This document shows, piece by piece, positions 46,612 to 55,830 of a stretch of 64,000 nt of DNA (its first letter is position 1; the number at the start of each line of letters is the position of its first letter). The notes under the pieces are model-generated. The model did no database searches. It saw only the letters and a list, made by a program, of their open reading frames with translations, and was not told the DNA's origin. The DNA is taken from positions 1,392,499-1,456,498 of the forward strand of contig NZ_JTDB02000001.1 in NCBI RefSeq assembly GCF_000785435.2, in the 5' to 3' direction. The translations under genes were made by a program, and so were the position numbers. This DNA is from Paraburkholderia sacchari (lineage in GTDB: Bacteria; Pseudomonadota; Gammaproteobacteria; Burkholderiales; Burkholderiaceae).

Positions 46612-47940
46612 TCAGTCGAGCGGCCGGCCCGCCGGTTCGCGAATCAGCGGCAAGGCCAGCAGCGAAACGAGTCCGCAGCCGATCAGATACCAGGCCGGCG
46701 CGAGCGGGTTATCGAGCAGCTTGATGAGCCAGGTCGCGAAGAACTGCGCGAAGCCGCCGAAGATCGAAACGCCCACGCAATAAACGATGGACATGCCCGT
46801 CACGCGGATCGACTGCGGGAACAGCTCGGGCAGCATGACGATGTTGGGCACCGCGGTGAACGCGACGAGCGCGCCCAGCACGGCCACGACGGCGAGCACC
46901 GCCGGCACCGTAGGCATGGCGTGGATCACCATGAAGGCCGGATAGATCACCGCGATCAGCAGCACGCGCGAATAGCCGAACACCCGCTTGCGGCCAAAGC
47001 GGTCGGACAGGATGCCGGCGAACGGCGAGCACGCGGCCGTGACGAGCGCGGCCACCAGCGCCGCGCTCATGCCCACCGACATCGGCAGGCCGAGGATCTT
47101 GATCGCATAGGTGGACATGTAGAACAGCACGATATAGTTCGCCGCCGTGCCGCCGATGGTCGTCACGACGCCCGCAACGAGCGCCGCACGATGCTTCGAG
47201 AAGATCTCGCGCAGCGGGCGCGCGGTCTCGGTCACGGGCGCGGCCATGTCCACGGGTTCGGCATGCTCGAGGGTTTCGTCGAGATGGCGGCGGATATAGA
47301 CACCCACCGGCACGACCAGCATGCCGATCACGAACGGCACGCGCCAGCCCCAGCTCTGGAGCGCCTCGGGCGAGAGCGCCGAGGACAGCGCCACACCAAG
47401 CAGCGCGCCGCACACCACGTTGAGCCCCTGGCTCACGAACTGCCAGCTGCCATAGAAACCGCGCGTGCGGTCGTCGGCGTATTCGAGCAGCATCGTGGTC
47501 GAGGCGCCCACTTCACCGCCCACCGCGAAGCCTTGCACGAGCCGCGCGAGCATAATCAGCGCGGGCGCTGCGAGACCGATTTGCGCATAGGTGGGCGCGA
47601 ATGCGATCATCGCCGAGCCGAGCGCCATGAGCCAGAGCGTGAGCGTCATGGCCGCCTTGCGGCCCGCGCGGTCGGCGAACGCGCCGATCAGCACGCCGCC
47701 GAGCGGCCGCACGATGAAGCCCACGCCGAAGCTGCCCACCGCCAGCAGCAACTGATTCAGCGAGCCGTGCACCGGAAAGAACAGTGTGCCAATGGTGGTC
47801 GCAAAAAAGCTGTAGACCGTGAAGTCGAAAAACTCCAGGCCGTTGCCGAGCGTAATCGCAGCGATGGCCTTCGCGCGCGAGGCGCGAGTGTGCCCGTGCG
47901 CGTCGGCATTCGCCTGTGAATTTGGTGAAGTGGCGTTCAT
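46612..47940 (-). CDS. MFS transporter, metabolite:H+ symporter (citrate/shikimate type)
   Basis: A 442-residue carrier with about twelve hydrophobic segments. The N-terminal part has AITLGNGLEFFDFTVYSFFA, RPLGGVLIGAFADRAGRKAAM and LVQGFAVGGEVGAS, which are hallmarks of the ShiA/KgtP/CitA branch; SPFAGILSDRFGRKRVF marks the second half. The start at 47940 has an AGGAG site; the frame runs to 47997 without conserved sequence. It lies 124 bases downstream of the M20 amidohydrolase in the same direction, so it probably imports that enzyme's substrate or a product acid. Confidence 0.9.
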   Translation of the reverse strand: MNATSPNSQANADAHGHTRASRAKAIAAITLGNGLEFFDFTVYSFFATTIGTLFFPVHGSLNQLLLAVGSFGVGFIVRPLGGVLIGAFADRAGRKAAMTLTLWLMALGSAMIAFAPTYAQIGLAAPALIMLARLVQGFAVGGEVGASTTMLLEYADDRTRGFYGSWQFVSQGLNVVCGALLGVALSSALSPEALQSWGWRVPFVIGMLVVPVGVYIRRHLDETLEHAEPVDMAAPVTETARPLREIFSKHRAALVAGVVTTIGGTAANYIVLFYMSTYAIKILGLPMSVGMSAALVAALVTAACSPFAGILSDRFGRKRVFGYSRVLLIAVIYPAFMVIHAMPTVPAVLAVVAVLGALVAFTAVPNIVMLPELFPQSIRVTGMSIVYCVGVSIFGGFAQFFATWLIKLLDNPLAPAWYLIGCGLVSLLALPLIREPAGRPLD

Positions 47941-48064
47941 CTTGGGTCTCCTGTCGACGGGACTTGGCGCTTTAGCGCCTGGTCCCGCCCCATGCAAAGC
48001 TCATGTCTTCGTGTCTTGATTAAAAGCGTTGATCGAATGCGTCGATCAAATACGCTTTGGCGGC

Positions 48065-49240
48065 TCAGGCGCGCAGGAAGCGCTCGGCGAGCTTCACCCA
48101 GTACGTGGCGCCCGTGGCGAGGCAGTCGTCGTTGAAATCGTAGCCGGGGTTGTGGACCATGCAGCCGCCTTCGCCATCGCCATTGCCGATGATCAAATAG
48201 CTGCCCGCGCATTGTTCGAGCAGGAACGAGAAGTCCTCGCTGCCCGTGAGCGGCGGGAGATCGTCGATCAAGCCATCCTCGCCCAGCCAGTCGCGCGCGA
48301 CGTCCTGCGCGAACGCGGTCATTGCCGCGTCGTTCACGAGCACCGGGTAGCGGCGCTGGTAATCGATGCGCGCCGTGGCGCCATAGGCGCTCGCCTGCGC
48401 GTGCACGAGCGTCGTGATGCGCTCTTCGAGCAGGTCGCGCACCTCGGGGCGCAGCGCGCGCACCGAGAGGCGCATCTGCGCGGTCTGCGGAATCACGTTG
48501 GGCGCCTCGCCCGCGTGAATCGCGCCCACCGTGACGATCGCCATGTCGAGCGGCGGCACATTGCGCGACACGATGGTTTGCAGCGCGAGCACCACGTTCG
48601 CGCACACCACCACCGGGTCGATGGCCTTGTGCGGCACCGCGCCATGGCCGCCGCGCCCGTCGATGTCGATGATCACCGTGTCCGACGACGCCATGAACGG
48701 CCCCGGACGAAAGCCGAGCTTGCCGGTGGGAAAGCCCGGCATGTTGTGCATTGCAAAAACGGCGTCGCAGGGGAAGCGCTCGAACAGGCCTTCGTCGAGC
48801 ATCCGCTTCGCGCCGCCGAGCCCTTCTTCGGCCGGCTGGAAAATGACGTGCAGCGTGCCGTCGAACGAACGCGACTGCGCGAGATGCCGCGCCGCCGCGA
48901 GCAGCATGGCCGTGTGCCCGTCGTGGCCGCACGCGTGCATCTTGCCGGGCACGCGGCTCTCATAATCGAGCCCCGTGTTTTCCTGGATCGGCAGCGCGTC
49001 CATGTCGGCGCGCAGGCCGAGGCGCTGCTTGCCGGTCCCCACTTTCAGCGTGCCAACGACGCCGGTGCCGCCGAGCCCGCGATGCACTTCATAGCCCCAC
49101 TCGGCGAGCCGCTCGGCTACGAGGTCGCTGGTGACGAATTCCTCGAAACCGAGTTCCGGGTGCGCGTGGATCGCGTGGCGCAACGCGATCATTTCTGCTT
49201 CGATTTCCGCGATAGCCGGGGGGATCGCCATGGTGTTCAT
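48065..49240 (-). CDS. M20 family metallo-amidohydrolase (hippurate hydrolase-like)
   Basis: A 391-residue cytoplasmic zinc or manganese peptidase/amidase. Family segments are LRHAIHAHPELGFEE, GLRADMDALP, HACGHDGHTAMLL, FQPAEEGLGGA, the dimerisation lid (DIDGRGGHGAVPH) and LTGSEDFSFLLE near the C-terminus. Metal ligands Cys-Gly-His-Asp and Glu-Glu are present. Members cleave N-acyl amino acids such as hippurate or indole-acetyl-amino acids. It precedes the MFS carrier on one strand and is divergent from a LysR regulator that most likely controls both. Confidence 0.93.
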   Translation of the reverse strand: MNTMAIPPAIAEIEAEMIALRHAIHAHPELGFEEFVTSDLVAERLAEWGYEVHRGLGGTGVVGTLKVGTGKQRLGLRADMDALPIQENTGLDYESRVPGKMHACGHDGHTAMLLAAARHLAQSRSFDGTLHVIFQPAEEGLGGAKRMLDEGLFERFPCDAVFAMHNMPGFPTGKLGFRPGPFMASSDTVIIDIDGRGGHGAVPHKAIDPVVVCANVVLALQTIVSRNVPPLDMAIVTVGAIHAGEAPNVIPQTAQMRLSVRALRPEVRDLLEERITTLVHAQASAYGATARIDYQRRYPVLVNDAAMTAFAQDVARDWLGEDGLIDDLPPLTGSEDFSFLLEQCAGSYLIIGNGDGEGGCMVHNPGYDFNDDCLATGATYWVKLAERFLRA

Positions 49241-49384
49241 CCGTCGTCTCCTGTGTTCAAGCCGCGTTCAATCCGCGTTCAATCCATTGATTGCAAGATG
49301 ACTCAGGATAATCACGCCGTTTTTCCGCGGACAGCCCTAGAATGGTTAGCCTGCCAACCGCAGGTTTTCACCCGGGTTTCCCCT

Positions 49385-50335
49385 ATGAAATTCCACCAGT
49401 TCAGGGCGCTCGTCGCCATGGCCGACACCGGCAGCATCCGCGCGGCGGCGCGCGCGCTCGGAATCTCCCCCGCGGCCGCCACCAAGGCCGTGCGCGAACT
49501 GGAAGCCGAGCAGCAGATCGCGCTAGTGACGCGCAATGCGAACGGCATCGCCTTCACCGAGGCCGGCCAGGCGCTGCTCGTGCATGCGCGGGCCATCGTG
49601 CACCAGATGTCGCGCGCCCAGGACGAGCTCGACGCGCGGCGCGGGCGCGCTGGCGGCAAGCTCTCGATCGGCGTGACGCCGTGGCTCGCGCTGTCGTTCC
49701 TGCCCGACGCCGTAACGCTGTTTCGCGCGCGCATGCCGGACATGCAACTCGAGTTTTATGAGGGACTACTCAATATCGTGATGCCGCGCCTGCGCGACGG
49801 CACCCTCGACTTCTCGCTCGGCAAACCCGGTCCCGCTTCGCTGCACGCCGAATTCACGCAGACGCCGATCTTTGCCACCGAATCCGCCGTGGTCATGCGC
49901 CGCGGTCATCCGCTCGAACATGCGCAGTCGCTCACGGAACTGCAGGACTGCGAATGGCTGCTCAACTGGGATCCGGCGAGCAAGGAGATGATCACCGACG
50001 ATATTTTCCGCCGCCACGGCCTGCCGCTGCCGCGCACGGTGCATCTCGCGCATTCGCTCGTGGTGGCCATGGGGCTCATCATGAACACCGACATGGCGAG
50101 CATCTTTCCCTGGCCGCTCGTGGAGACGCGCTTCGCGCGCGAGAACCTGCGCGCGCTCTCGCTCCAGGAGGAAGTGGACCGCACCGTGGTGAGCGTGGTC
50201 GCGCGGCGCGGCGTGCCGCTTTCGGCGGCCTCCGAATGCTTTCTCGCCTGCCTCAAGGAGGCGATCCACGCAGGCGAGGCTTCGCAGGACCCGGAACGGC
50301 GGCGCCTTTATCACTCGCTGGAACTGCTGATTTGA
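49385..50335 (+). CDS. LysR family transcriptional regulator
   Basis: A 316-residue regulator. The start gives MKFHQFRALVAMADTGSIRAAARALGISPAAATKAVRELE, a standard LysR helix-turn-helix, and the effector domain includes ESAVVMRRGHPLEHAQSL. An open frame extends more than 450 codons upstream through the antisense of the amidohydrolase, which is a GC artefact. It is divergent from the amidohydrolase-MFS pair across 144 bases and should control it. Confidence 0.92.
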   Translation: MKFHQFRALVAMADTGSIRAAARALGISPAAATKAVRELEAEQQIALVTRNANGIAFTEAGQALLVHARAIVHQMSRAQDELDARRGRAGGKLSIGVTPWLALSFLPDAVTLFRARMPDMQLEFYEGLLNIVMPRLRDGTLDFSLGKPGPASLHAEFTQTPIFATESAVVMRRGHPLEHAQSLTELQDCEWLLNWDPASKEMITDDIFRRHGLPLPRTVHLAHSLVVAMGLIMNTDMASIFPWPLVETRFARENLRALSLQEEVDRTVVSVVARRGVPLSAASECFLACLKEAIHAGEASQDPERRRLYHSLELLI

Positions 50336-50438
50336 AGCGCGTGGGCGGGCTGGCCGGCGTGCGTCGATCAAGCCTCGCCGATCCCCCCTTTACTCGTCCA
50401 CGCTACAATGCGGCTGCCGTTCCACTGCCCCCACCGAC

Positions 50439-51527
50439 ATGCAGAATTCTAATCGGGCTTTCCTGCTCGGTCCGTTGCTCAAAGGCGTTTCCCGCTCGTT
50501 CTACCTCACCATGCGCGTGCTGCCCGCCGGGATGCGCGACCCCGTGGGCAAGGCCTATCTGCTCGCGCGCGCCGCCGATACCATCGCCGACACTTCGCTG
50601 ATCCCGCCGCCTCAGCGCCTCGCACTGCTGCTCGCGCTGCGCGAGCGCGTCAATGGCATCACGGCAGGCGCGACGTCCGGCGCGGCGCACGCCGACGCAT
50701 TGCAACGCATCGCCGGCGAAGTCGCGGACCAGCAAACGCAGTCGGACGAGAAGCTGCTGCTCGAATCGCTCGACGGCGCGCTCGACGTGCTGGCGCAACT
50801 CGACGAAGCCGACCGCACCGCCGTGCGCGAGATCGTCACGACGCTCACCGAGGGCATGGAGTTCGATCTGAACACATTCCCCGACGAACGCTCGGGCAAG
50901 GTGGCCGCGCTCGGCACGTGGGACGCGCTCGACCGCTACACGTATCTGGTGGCGGGCTGCGTGGGCGAGTTCTGGACGAAGATGACCTATATGCATCTGC
51001 CCGGCACGCTCGACCCCGCGCTGCGCGAGACGATGTACCAGCGCGGCGTGCGCTTCGGCAAGGCGCTGCAAATGGTCAACGTGCTCCGCGATTGCGGCAA
51101 GGACCTGCGCATCGGCCGCTGCTACCTGCCCGTGACCATGCTCGCGCAGGCTGGACTTGCGCCCGAGGACCTGCTCCACCCGGGCACCTCGGCGCGCGCC
51201 CGGCCGCTGATGTTCGGGCTCGTGCGCATTACCCTCGATCACTTCCGCGCGGCCATCGACTACACGTTCGCGTTGCCGCGCCTGTCCGTGCGTCTGCGGC
51301 TCGCGTGCCTGTGGCCGATCCTCATCGGCCTGGAAACGCTGGAGCGGCTGGTCGGCAACGACGACTGGCTCGATCCCGCTCGGCCCTCCAAAGTCACGCG
51401 CAACGACGTCTATCGCATTCTTGCGTGCTCGACGCTCGCAGCGCCTTCCAATGCGCTGCTCGACCGATGGTTCAAGCGCCTGCTCGCACGCATCGAGACG
51501 CGCATGGCCGCCATCGAGAAGGCGTAA
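50439..51527 (+). CDS. Squalene/phytoene synthase family protein
   Basis: A 362-residue prenyl-diphosphate condensing enzyme of the long, single-chain squalene-synthase type. Both Asp-rich motifs are intact: DTIAD at 47-51 in ARAADTIAD, and DCGKD in VNVLRDCGKDLRIGR; the segment SRSFYLTMRVLP and YLVAGCVGEFW are also conserved. A hydrophobic stretch near 290-310 may help membrane association, though a C-terminal anchor is not evident. It joins two farnesyl diphosphates to squalene or a related product for hopanoids. No hopanoid genes are adjacent, so it is an isolated biosynthetic gene among catabolic ones. Confidence 0.9.
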   Translation: MQNSNRAFLLGPLLKGVSRSFYLTMRVLPAGMRDPVGKAYLLARAADTIADTSLIPPPQRLALLLALRERVNGITAGATSGAAHADALQRIAGEVADQQTQSDEKLLLESLDGALDVLAQLDEADRTAVREIVTTLTEGMEFDLNTFPDERSGKVAALGTWDALDRYTYLVAGCVGEFWTKMTYMHLPGTLDPALRETMYQRGVRFGKALQMVNVLRDCGKDLRIGRCYLPVTMLAQAGLAPEDLLHPGTSARARPLMFGLVRITLDHFRAAIDYTFALPRLSVRLRLACLWPILIGLETLERLVGNDDWLDPARPSKVTRNDVYRILACSTLAAPSNALLDRWFKRLLARIETRMAAIEKA

Positions 51528-51563
51528 AAAAACGCGTGCCGTTAATCACGTTAACAGCACGCG
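51526..51563 (-). terminator. Terminator of mmsB
   Basis: A 13-position stem with one mismatch (51533-51545 with 51551-51563), loop TCACG. Read on the minus strand it is followed by seven T (51532-51526). It abuts the stop codon of the squalene synthase gene, which lies on the other strand. Confidence 0.8.
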
Positions 51564-51588
51564 CAGAAACACCGCGCTGCGAACCGCT

Positions 51589-52479
51589 TCAGCCCTTCTC
51601 GCCGCGATACAGCTTGATGATGGCCGAGAAGTCGAGCTTGCCGTCGCCGCGGCTGCTCATCGCCTGGTAGAGCTGCTGCGCGAGCGCGCCCATATAGGCG
51701 GGCTGGTGGACGCTCTTCGCGGCATCGGTTGCGAGGCCCATGTCCTTGAGCATCAGGTCCGTGCCGAAGCCGCCCGTATAGCCGCGCGACGAAGGCGCCG
51801 TCTCGATCACGCCCGGGAAAGGGTTATACGTGTCCGAGCTCCAGCAGCGCCCCGTCGAGGTATTCATGATGCCGCCCAGCACCTTCGCGTCGATGCCAAG
51901 CGCCTCGCCCAGCGCCATCGCTTCCGCCACGCCCGCCATCGTGACGCCGAGCACGAGGTTGTTGCAGATCTTCGCCACTTGCCCCGTGCCGGTCTCGCCG
52001 CAATGGACGATGTTCTTGCCCATCCCCGAGAGCACCGGCTTCACGCTTTCATAGAGCGCGGCGCTGCCGCCCACCATGAACGTGAGCGTGCCCGCCGCCG
52101 CGCCGCCCGTGCCGCCCGACACCGGCGCATCCACGAACGCGTTGCCATTCTTCGCGGCGAGCGCGCCGAATTCCTTCGCGCTCGCCGGATCGATGGTGCT
52201 CGAATCGATGATCGTCACGCCCTTGGCGATGCCCGCCAGAACGCCGTCCTCGGCGGTGAGCACGGTACGCACGTGCGCCGCCGCGGGCAGCATCGTAACG
52301 ACCCATTCCGCGCCCGTGGCGGCCGCGCTGGGCGAGACGGCCTTCGTTGCGCCGGCGTCGGCGAGGGTTTGCATCGCCTCGGCGCTCAAATCGAACACGG
52401 TAAGCGCGTGCCCTGCCTTGAGCAGGTTGAGCGCCATCGGCGCACCCATGTGGCCCAGCCCGACGAAACCGATTTTCAT
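51589..52479 (-). CDS. mmsB: 3-hydroxyisobutyrate dehydrogenase
   Basis: A 296-residue NAD-dependent beta-hydroxyacid dehydrogenase that oxidises 3-hydroxyisobutyrate to methylmalonate semialdehyde in valine breakdown. It has the Rossmann start KIGFVGLGHMGAPMALNLLKAGH, the DAPVSGGTGGAAAGTLTFMVGG substrate loop and the catalytic Lys in TGQVAKICNN. A good AGGGAG site precedes the ATG. It lies 41 bases after mmsA, whose product consumes its aldehyde, so the pair is an operon. A tartronate-semialdehyde reductase role is unlikely given this neighbour. Confidence 0.94.
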   Translation of the reverse strand: MKIGFVGLGHMGAPMALNLLKAGHALTVFDLSAEAMQTLADAGATKAVSPSAAATGAEWVVTMLPAAAHVRTVLTAEDGVLAGIAKGVTIIDSSTIDPASAKEFGALAAKNGNAFVDAPVSGGTGGAAAGTLTFMVGGSAALYESVKPVLSGMGKNIVHCGETGTGQVAKICNNLVLGVTMAGVAEAMALGEALGIDAKVLGGIMNTSTGRCWSSDTYNPFPGVIETAPSSRGYTGGFGTDLMLKDMGLATDAAKSVHQPAYMGALAQQLYQAMSSRGDGKLDFSAIIKLYRGEKG

Positions 52480-52520
52480 GAGCGATTCTCCCTTGGTGAA
52501 TAATCAGGCACGGCGGCGCT

Positions 52521-54047
52521 TCAGTGCAGGTTGATCGTCGTGTTCACGCCGGTATTGATGGTGGCGTCGTCGAACCAGCGCGCCGTCACGGTCTTGGTCT
52601 GCGTATAAAACTGCACGACCTGCTTGCCGTAGGGACCGAGATCGCCGAGCTTCGAGCCGCGCGAACCTGTGAAGCTGAAATACGGCACCGGCACCGGAAT
52701 CGGAATATTGATGCCCACCTGGCCGATGTCGATTTCGCTCTGGAACTTGCGCGCCGCCGCGCCGCTTTGCGTGAAGAGCCCCACGCCGTTGCCGAACGGA
52801 TTCGCGTTGACCATGGCGATGGCCTCGTCGAGCGTGTTCGCCGTGAGCACCACGAGCACCGGTCCGAAGATCTCGTTCGTGTAGATGTCCATATCGGTTT
52901 TCACGTTGGTGAACACCGTCGGGCCGATGAAGTTGCCGCTCTCGTAGCCGGGCACCTTCACGTCGCGGCCATCGAGCGCGAGCGTGGCGCCCTGCTTCAC
53001 GCCCGACTCGATCAGACTCAGAATGCGGGCCTTCGCGGCGCGCGAAACGACCGGCCCGACGTCGGTCTTCGGTTCGTTGCCGGCATTGACCTTCAGCGTC
53101 TTCGCCCTTTCGACGAGCTCGGGCACCCACTGCTGGGCCTCGCCCACGAGCACGACCACCGAAGTGGCCATGCAGCGCTGGCCCGCTGCGCCGAACGCCG
53201 CGCCGAGGAGCGCGTTGAGCGCCTGCTCGCGGTTGGCGTCGGGCAATACGACCGCGTGATTCTTCGCGCCCATCATCGACTGCACGCGCTTGCCGTGCTC
53301 GCTGCCGAGGCGATAGACATGCGTGCCCACCGCCGTCGAGCCCACAAACGAAATCGCCTTGACGAGCGGATGCGTGCAGATCGCATCGACGACTTCCTTG
53401 CCGCCGTGCACCACATTGAGCACGCCCTTGGGAATGCCGGCCTCTATGGCCAGTTCGACGAGCTGCATCGTGGAGAGCGGATCCTGCTCGGACGGCTTGA
53501 GCACGAACGTGTTGCCGCAGACAATCGCCATCGGGAACATCCATAGCGGAATCATCGCGGGGAAATTGAACGGCGTAATGCCCGCGCATACGCCCAGCGG
53601 CTGCTGCAACGTGTAAGTATCGACTCCGCCGGCGACGTTCTCCGCGAACGCTCCTTGTTGCAACGTGCCGATCGAGCATGCGTGCTCGACTACTTCGAGG
53701 CCACGGAAGATGTCACCCTCGGCATCGGGCAGCGTCTTGCCCTGCTCCGCCGTGAGCGTTTGCGCAATGCGCGACATGTTCTCGCGAATCAGCGCCTGCA
53801 ACTTGAGCAGGATGCGCAGGCGCGTGCCGATCGGCGTGTTCTTCCACGTCGCGAACGCTGCGTGCGCGCTCTTGACGGCCGCGTCGACTTCCTCGACGGT
53901 TGCGAACGGCACGCGCGCCAGCACTTGCTGGGTGGCCGGATTGACGATGTCGCGCCATTCGGTGGTTTTCGATTCGACGAACTCGCCGTCGATCAACAGC
54001 TTGACGGTCGAGACTTGAGCGTTGGATGCCTGGGTGACTGCGTTCAT
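52521..54047 (-). CDS. mmsA: Methylmalonate-semialdehyde dehydrogenase (CoA-acylating)
   Basis: A 508-residue enzyme that converts methylmalonate semialdehyde and malonate semialdehyde to propionyl-CoA or acetyl-CoA with NAD and CoA. Hallmarks of the MMSDH subgroup are GITPFNFPAMIPLWMFPMAI, KPSEQDP, FVGSTAVGTHVY, AAGQRCMA with the catalytic Cys, and YTNEIFGPVLVVL. The C-terminus TVTARWFDD is also typical. It is first in the mmsA-mmsB operon, with a LysR gene divergent across 276 bases. Confidence 0.96.
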   Translation of the reverse strand: MNAVTQASNAQVSTVKLLIDGEFVESKTTEWRDIVNPATQQVLARVPFATVEEVDAAVKSAHAAFATWKNTPIGTRLRILLKLQALIRENMSRIAQTLTAEQGKTLPDAEGDIFRGLEVVEHACSIGTLQQGAFAENVAGGVDTYTLQQPLGVCAGITPFNFPAMIPLWMFPMAIVCGNTFVLKPSEQDPLSTMQLVELAIEAGIPKGVLNVVHGGKEVVDAICTHPLVKAISFVGSTAVGTHVYRLGSEHGKRVQSMMGAKNHAVVLPDANREQALNALLGAAFGAAGQRCMATSVVVLVGEAQQWVPELVERAKTLKVNAGNEPKTDVGPVVSRAAKARILSLIESGVKQGATLALDGRDVKVPGYESGNFIGPTVFTNVKTDMDIYTNEIFGPVLVVLTANTLDEAIAMVNANPFGNGVGLFTQSGAAARKFQSEIDIGQVGINIPIPVPVPYFSFTGSRGSKLGDLGPYGKQVVQFYTQTKTVTARWFDDATINTGVNTTINLH

Positions 54048-54256
54048 CTTGAACTCTCTCTGTAAAGTCTGAACGGGCCGGCGCGAGCCGGATAGACAGG
54101 ATTACGATCTAATTTCGGGGGGCTTCATCATGGCGCAAGCGCATCGCGTGTGCGCAAAGAAAGGGGGGCCTGGCGGCGTGCTGATCTGCATCGCGTGTCT
54201 CCATCCTTATTTATTGTAGGCGGGCGCTTATGAAGCGGTCTCCAACCGAGTATAGT

Positions 54257-54266
54257 TATTCGAATA
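54257..54266. promoter_or_regulatory. Short palindrome in the mmsA/LysR divergent promoter
   Basis: TATTCGAATA is a perfect 10-bp dyad in the most AT-rich part of the gap between the divergent mmsA and LysR genes, about 60 bases before the LysR start. It could be a LysR binding half-site pair; evidence is position and symmetry only. Confidence 0.35.
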
Positions 54267-54323
54267 TCCACGGTGTAGAGACGAAAAAGCCCATCCGATA
54301 TGCAAAAAAGCACAACGAGGCCA

Positions 54324-55253
54324 ATGGAGACGCTGAACTGGGACGATTTACGCTATTTCCTGGAGGTAGCGCGCACGCAGCGCGCGAGCGGCGCGGCCAA
54401 GCGCCTCGGCGTCGATCACACCACGGTCGCGCGCCGCGTGCGCGAACTGGAGGCGGCGCTGGGCACGGTGCTGTTCGACAAATCGCGTTCGGGCGGCTTC
54501 GTGCTCACGGCCGAAGGCCAGCGCCTGCTGGCTTATGCGGACGCCGTCGAAAGCACGGTCCAGTCGGCAAGCGAACAGTTCGCGCTTGGGGCGCAATCGC
54601 TTTCCGGCCATGTGCGGGTGGGGTCGACCGAGGGGTTCGGCTGCTTCTTTCTCGCTCCCCAACTGGCGCGCTTCACCGGCAAGCACCCCGACATGTCGAT
54701 CGATCTGCTGCCGGTTCCGCATTTCGTGAGCCTCTCGAAGCGCGAAGCCGATCTGGCGATCATGCTCGAGCGCCCCGAACGCGGCCAGTACGTCTATACG
54801 AAGCTGTGCGACTACCGCCTGCGTTTATATGGGACACCTGACTATATCGAGCGGCACGCCCCTATCCGGAACGCGGCCGACCTGCGCCATCACGCGTTCA
54901 TCAGCTATGTCGCGGATCTCGCCTTCAGCCACGAACTGCTCTACCTCGAACGCACGGCGCCAAACGTTACGGCGAGCCTGTGCAGCACGAGCGTGATCGC
55001 GCAATATCATGCCGCGCTGCAAGGCAGCGCGCTCGCCATCCTGCCCTGCTTCATGGCCGAGCCCGACCCGCGGCTCGTGGCGATCCTGCCCGACGAAATC
55101 GTCGTGACTCGGCGTTTCTGGCTGTGCAGCCGCGAAGATCTGCGCAAGCTGCGACGCATCACTTCGCTCTGGGATTATTTGCGTGCGGCCGCCGACGCGA
55201 ACCACGCGCTGCTGATGGGCGAGTCGTCAAAGATGCACTACATCGAGCCCTGA
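54324..55253 (+). CDS. LysR family transcriptional regulator of the mms operon
   Basis: About 309 residues. METLNWDDLRYFLEVARTQRASGAAKRLGVDHTTVARRVRELE is the N-terminus of a common LysR group that sits beside mmsA in proteobacteria. An in-frame ATG eight codons upstream (54300) is possible; I prefer 54324 because the conserved part begins there and a GAGG lies just before it. The effector domain includes VGSTEGFGCFFLAPQLARF. Its likely job is to control mmsA-mmsB and its own gene in response to a valine metabolite. Confidence 0.9.
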   Translation: METLNWDDLRYFLEVARTQRASGAAKRLGVDHTTVARRVRELEAALGTVLFDKSRSGGFVLTAEGQRLLAYADAVESTVQSASEQFALGAQSLSGHVRVGSTEGFGCFFLAPQLARFTGKHPDMSIDLLPVPHFVSLSKREADLAIMLERPERGQYVYTKLCDYRLRLYGTPDYIERHAPIRNAADLRHHAFISYVADLAFSHELLYLERTAPNVTASLCSTSVIAQYHAALQGSALAILPCFMAEPDPRLVAILPDEIVVTRRFWLCSREDLRKLRRITSLWDYLRAAADANHALLMGESSKMHYIEP

Positions 55254-55287
55254 CTGCACCCTGATCGCACCAACGGCGGCAATGAAG

Positions 55288-55330
55288 AAGCCGTATATGC
55301 AATCCGTTTCACGGACTGCATATACGGCTT
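55288..55330. terminator. Long hairpin 1 between convergent LysR and BON genes
   Basis: A 19-bp stem with one mismatch (55288-55306 with 55312-55330), loop TTTCA. It has no T-run on either side but lies just after the LysR stop, so it may act as a terminator or 3'-end stabiliser. Confidence 0.6.
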
Positions 55331-55361
55331 GCGCAGTGAACCAAAATCAGCGAACCCGAAT

Positions 55362-55394
55362 GCATCCGGAACGGATTGACTCCGTTCCGGATGC
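55362..55394. terminator. Long hairpin 2 between convergent LysR and BON genes
   Basis: A perfect 14-bp stem (55362-55375 with 55381-55394), loop TTGAC, extendable past a one-base bulge. It follows the BON gene on the minus strand; the nearby T-rich TTTTGG lies about 20 bases farther on. Confidence 0.6.
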
Positions 55395-55416
55395 CATTCA
55401 GTTACGGTTCGATCGA

Positions 55417-55830
55417 TCAGGTTCCGACCGGACGGATCGTCAGTGCATTCTTAACCGAGGTCACGCCAGCAACGCCCTTCGCCACTTCCGTGGCGTGGTC
55501 GATCTGGGACTGCTCCGGCACGGTGCCTTGCAGGACGATCGCGCCGTCCTTGGCTCGCACGGTGATGTTGGCCACGCTGATGTTCTTGTCCTTGGCGAGG
55601 GCACCACGCACCTTGTGCGAGAGTGCACGGTTGGCGGCCTTCGCCTTCTTGAGGTCGGCCTTCGACTGCTTCACCTGAGCCTGGGCGGCGTCGGTCGGTG
55701 CGGACGCCATCGGTGCGGCGGCTGCCGGGGCAGCGGCAGGCGCGCTTGCGGCGGTCTGCGCATACACGTGAAGCGAAGCGGCGACCAGCATCGTGCCGGC
55801 TGCGAGTTTGAACGCCTGAATAGCCTTCAT
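55417..55830 (-). CDS. BON domain-containing exported protein (OsmY-like)
   Basis: A 137-residue protein: signal peptide (FKLAAGTMLVAASLHVYAQ), an Ala/Pro-rich stretch (about 27-48), a Lys-rich helical spacer (VKQSKADLKKAKAANR), and one BON domain at about 68-133 (ISVANITVRAKDGAIVLQGTVPEQSQIDHATEVAKGVAGV). BON domains bind phospholipid membranes and occur in stress-induced periplasmic proteins such as OsmY. The start at 55830 has an AGGAG site. Only one BON repeat is present against two in OsmY. The gene stands alone with a 395-bp region upstream. Confidence 0.88.
   Translation of the reverse strand: MKAIQAFKLAAGTMLVAASLHVYAQTAASAPAAAPAAAAPMASAPTDAAQAQVKQSKADLKKAKAANRALSHKVRGALAKDKNISVANITVRAKDGAIVLQGTVPEQSQIDHATEVAKGVAGVTSVKNALTIRPVGT

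Noticed and set aside
48029-49384. Long plus-strand frame leading into the LysR gene
   Set aside because: It is the antisense of the M20 amidohydrolase; the LysR protein clearly begins at 49385 with a standard helix-turn-helix.
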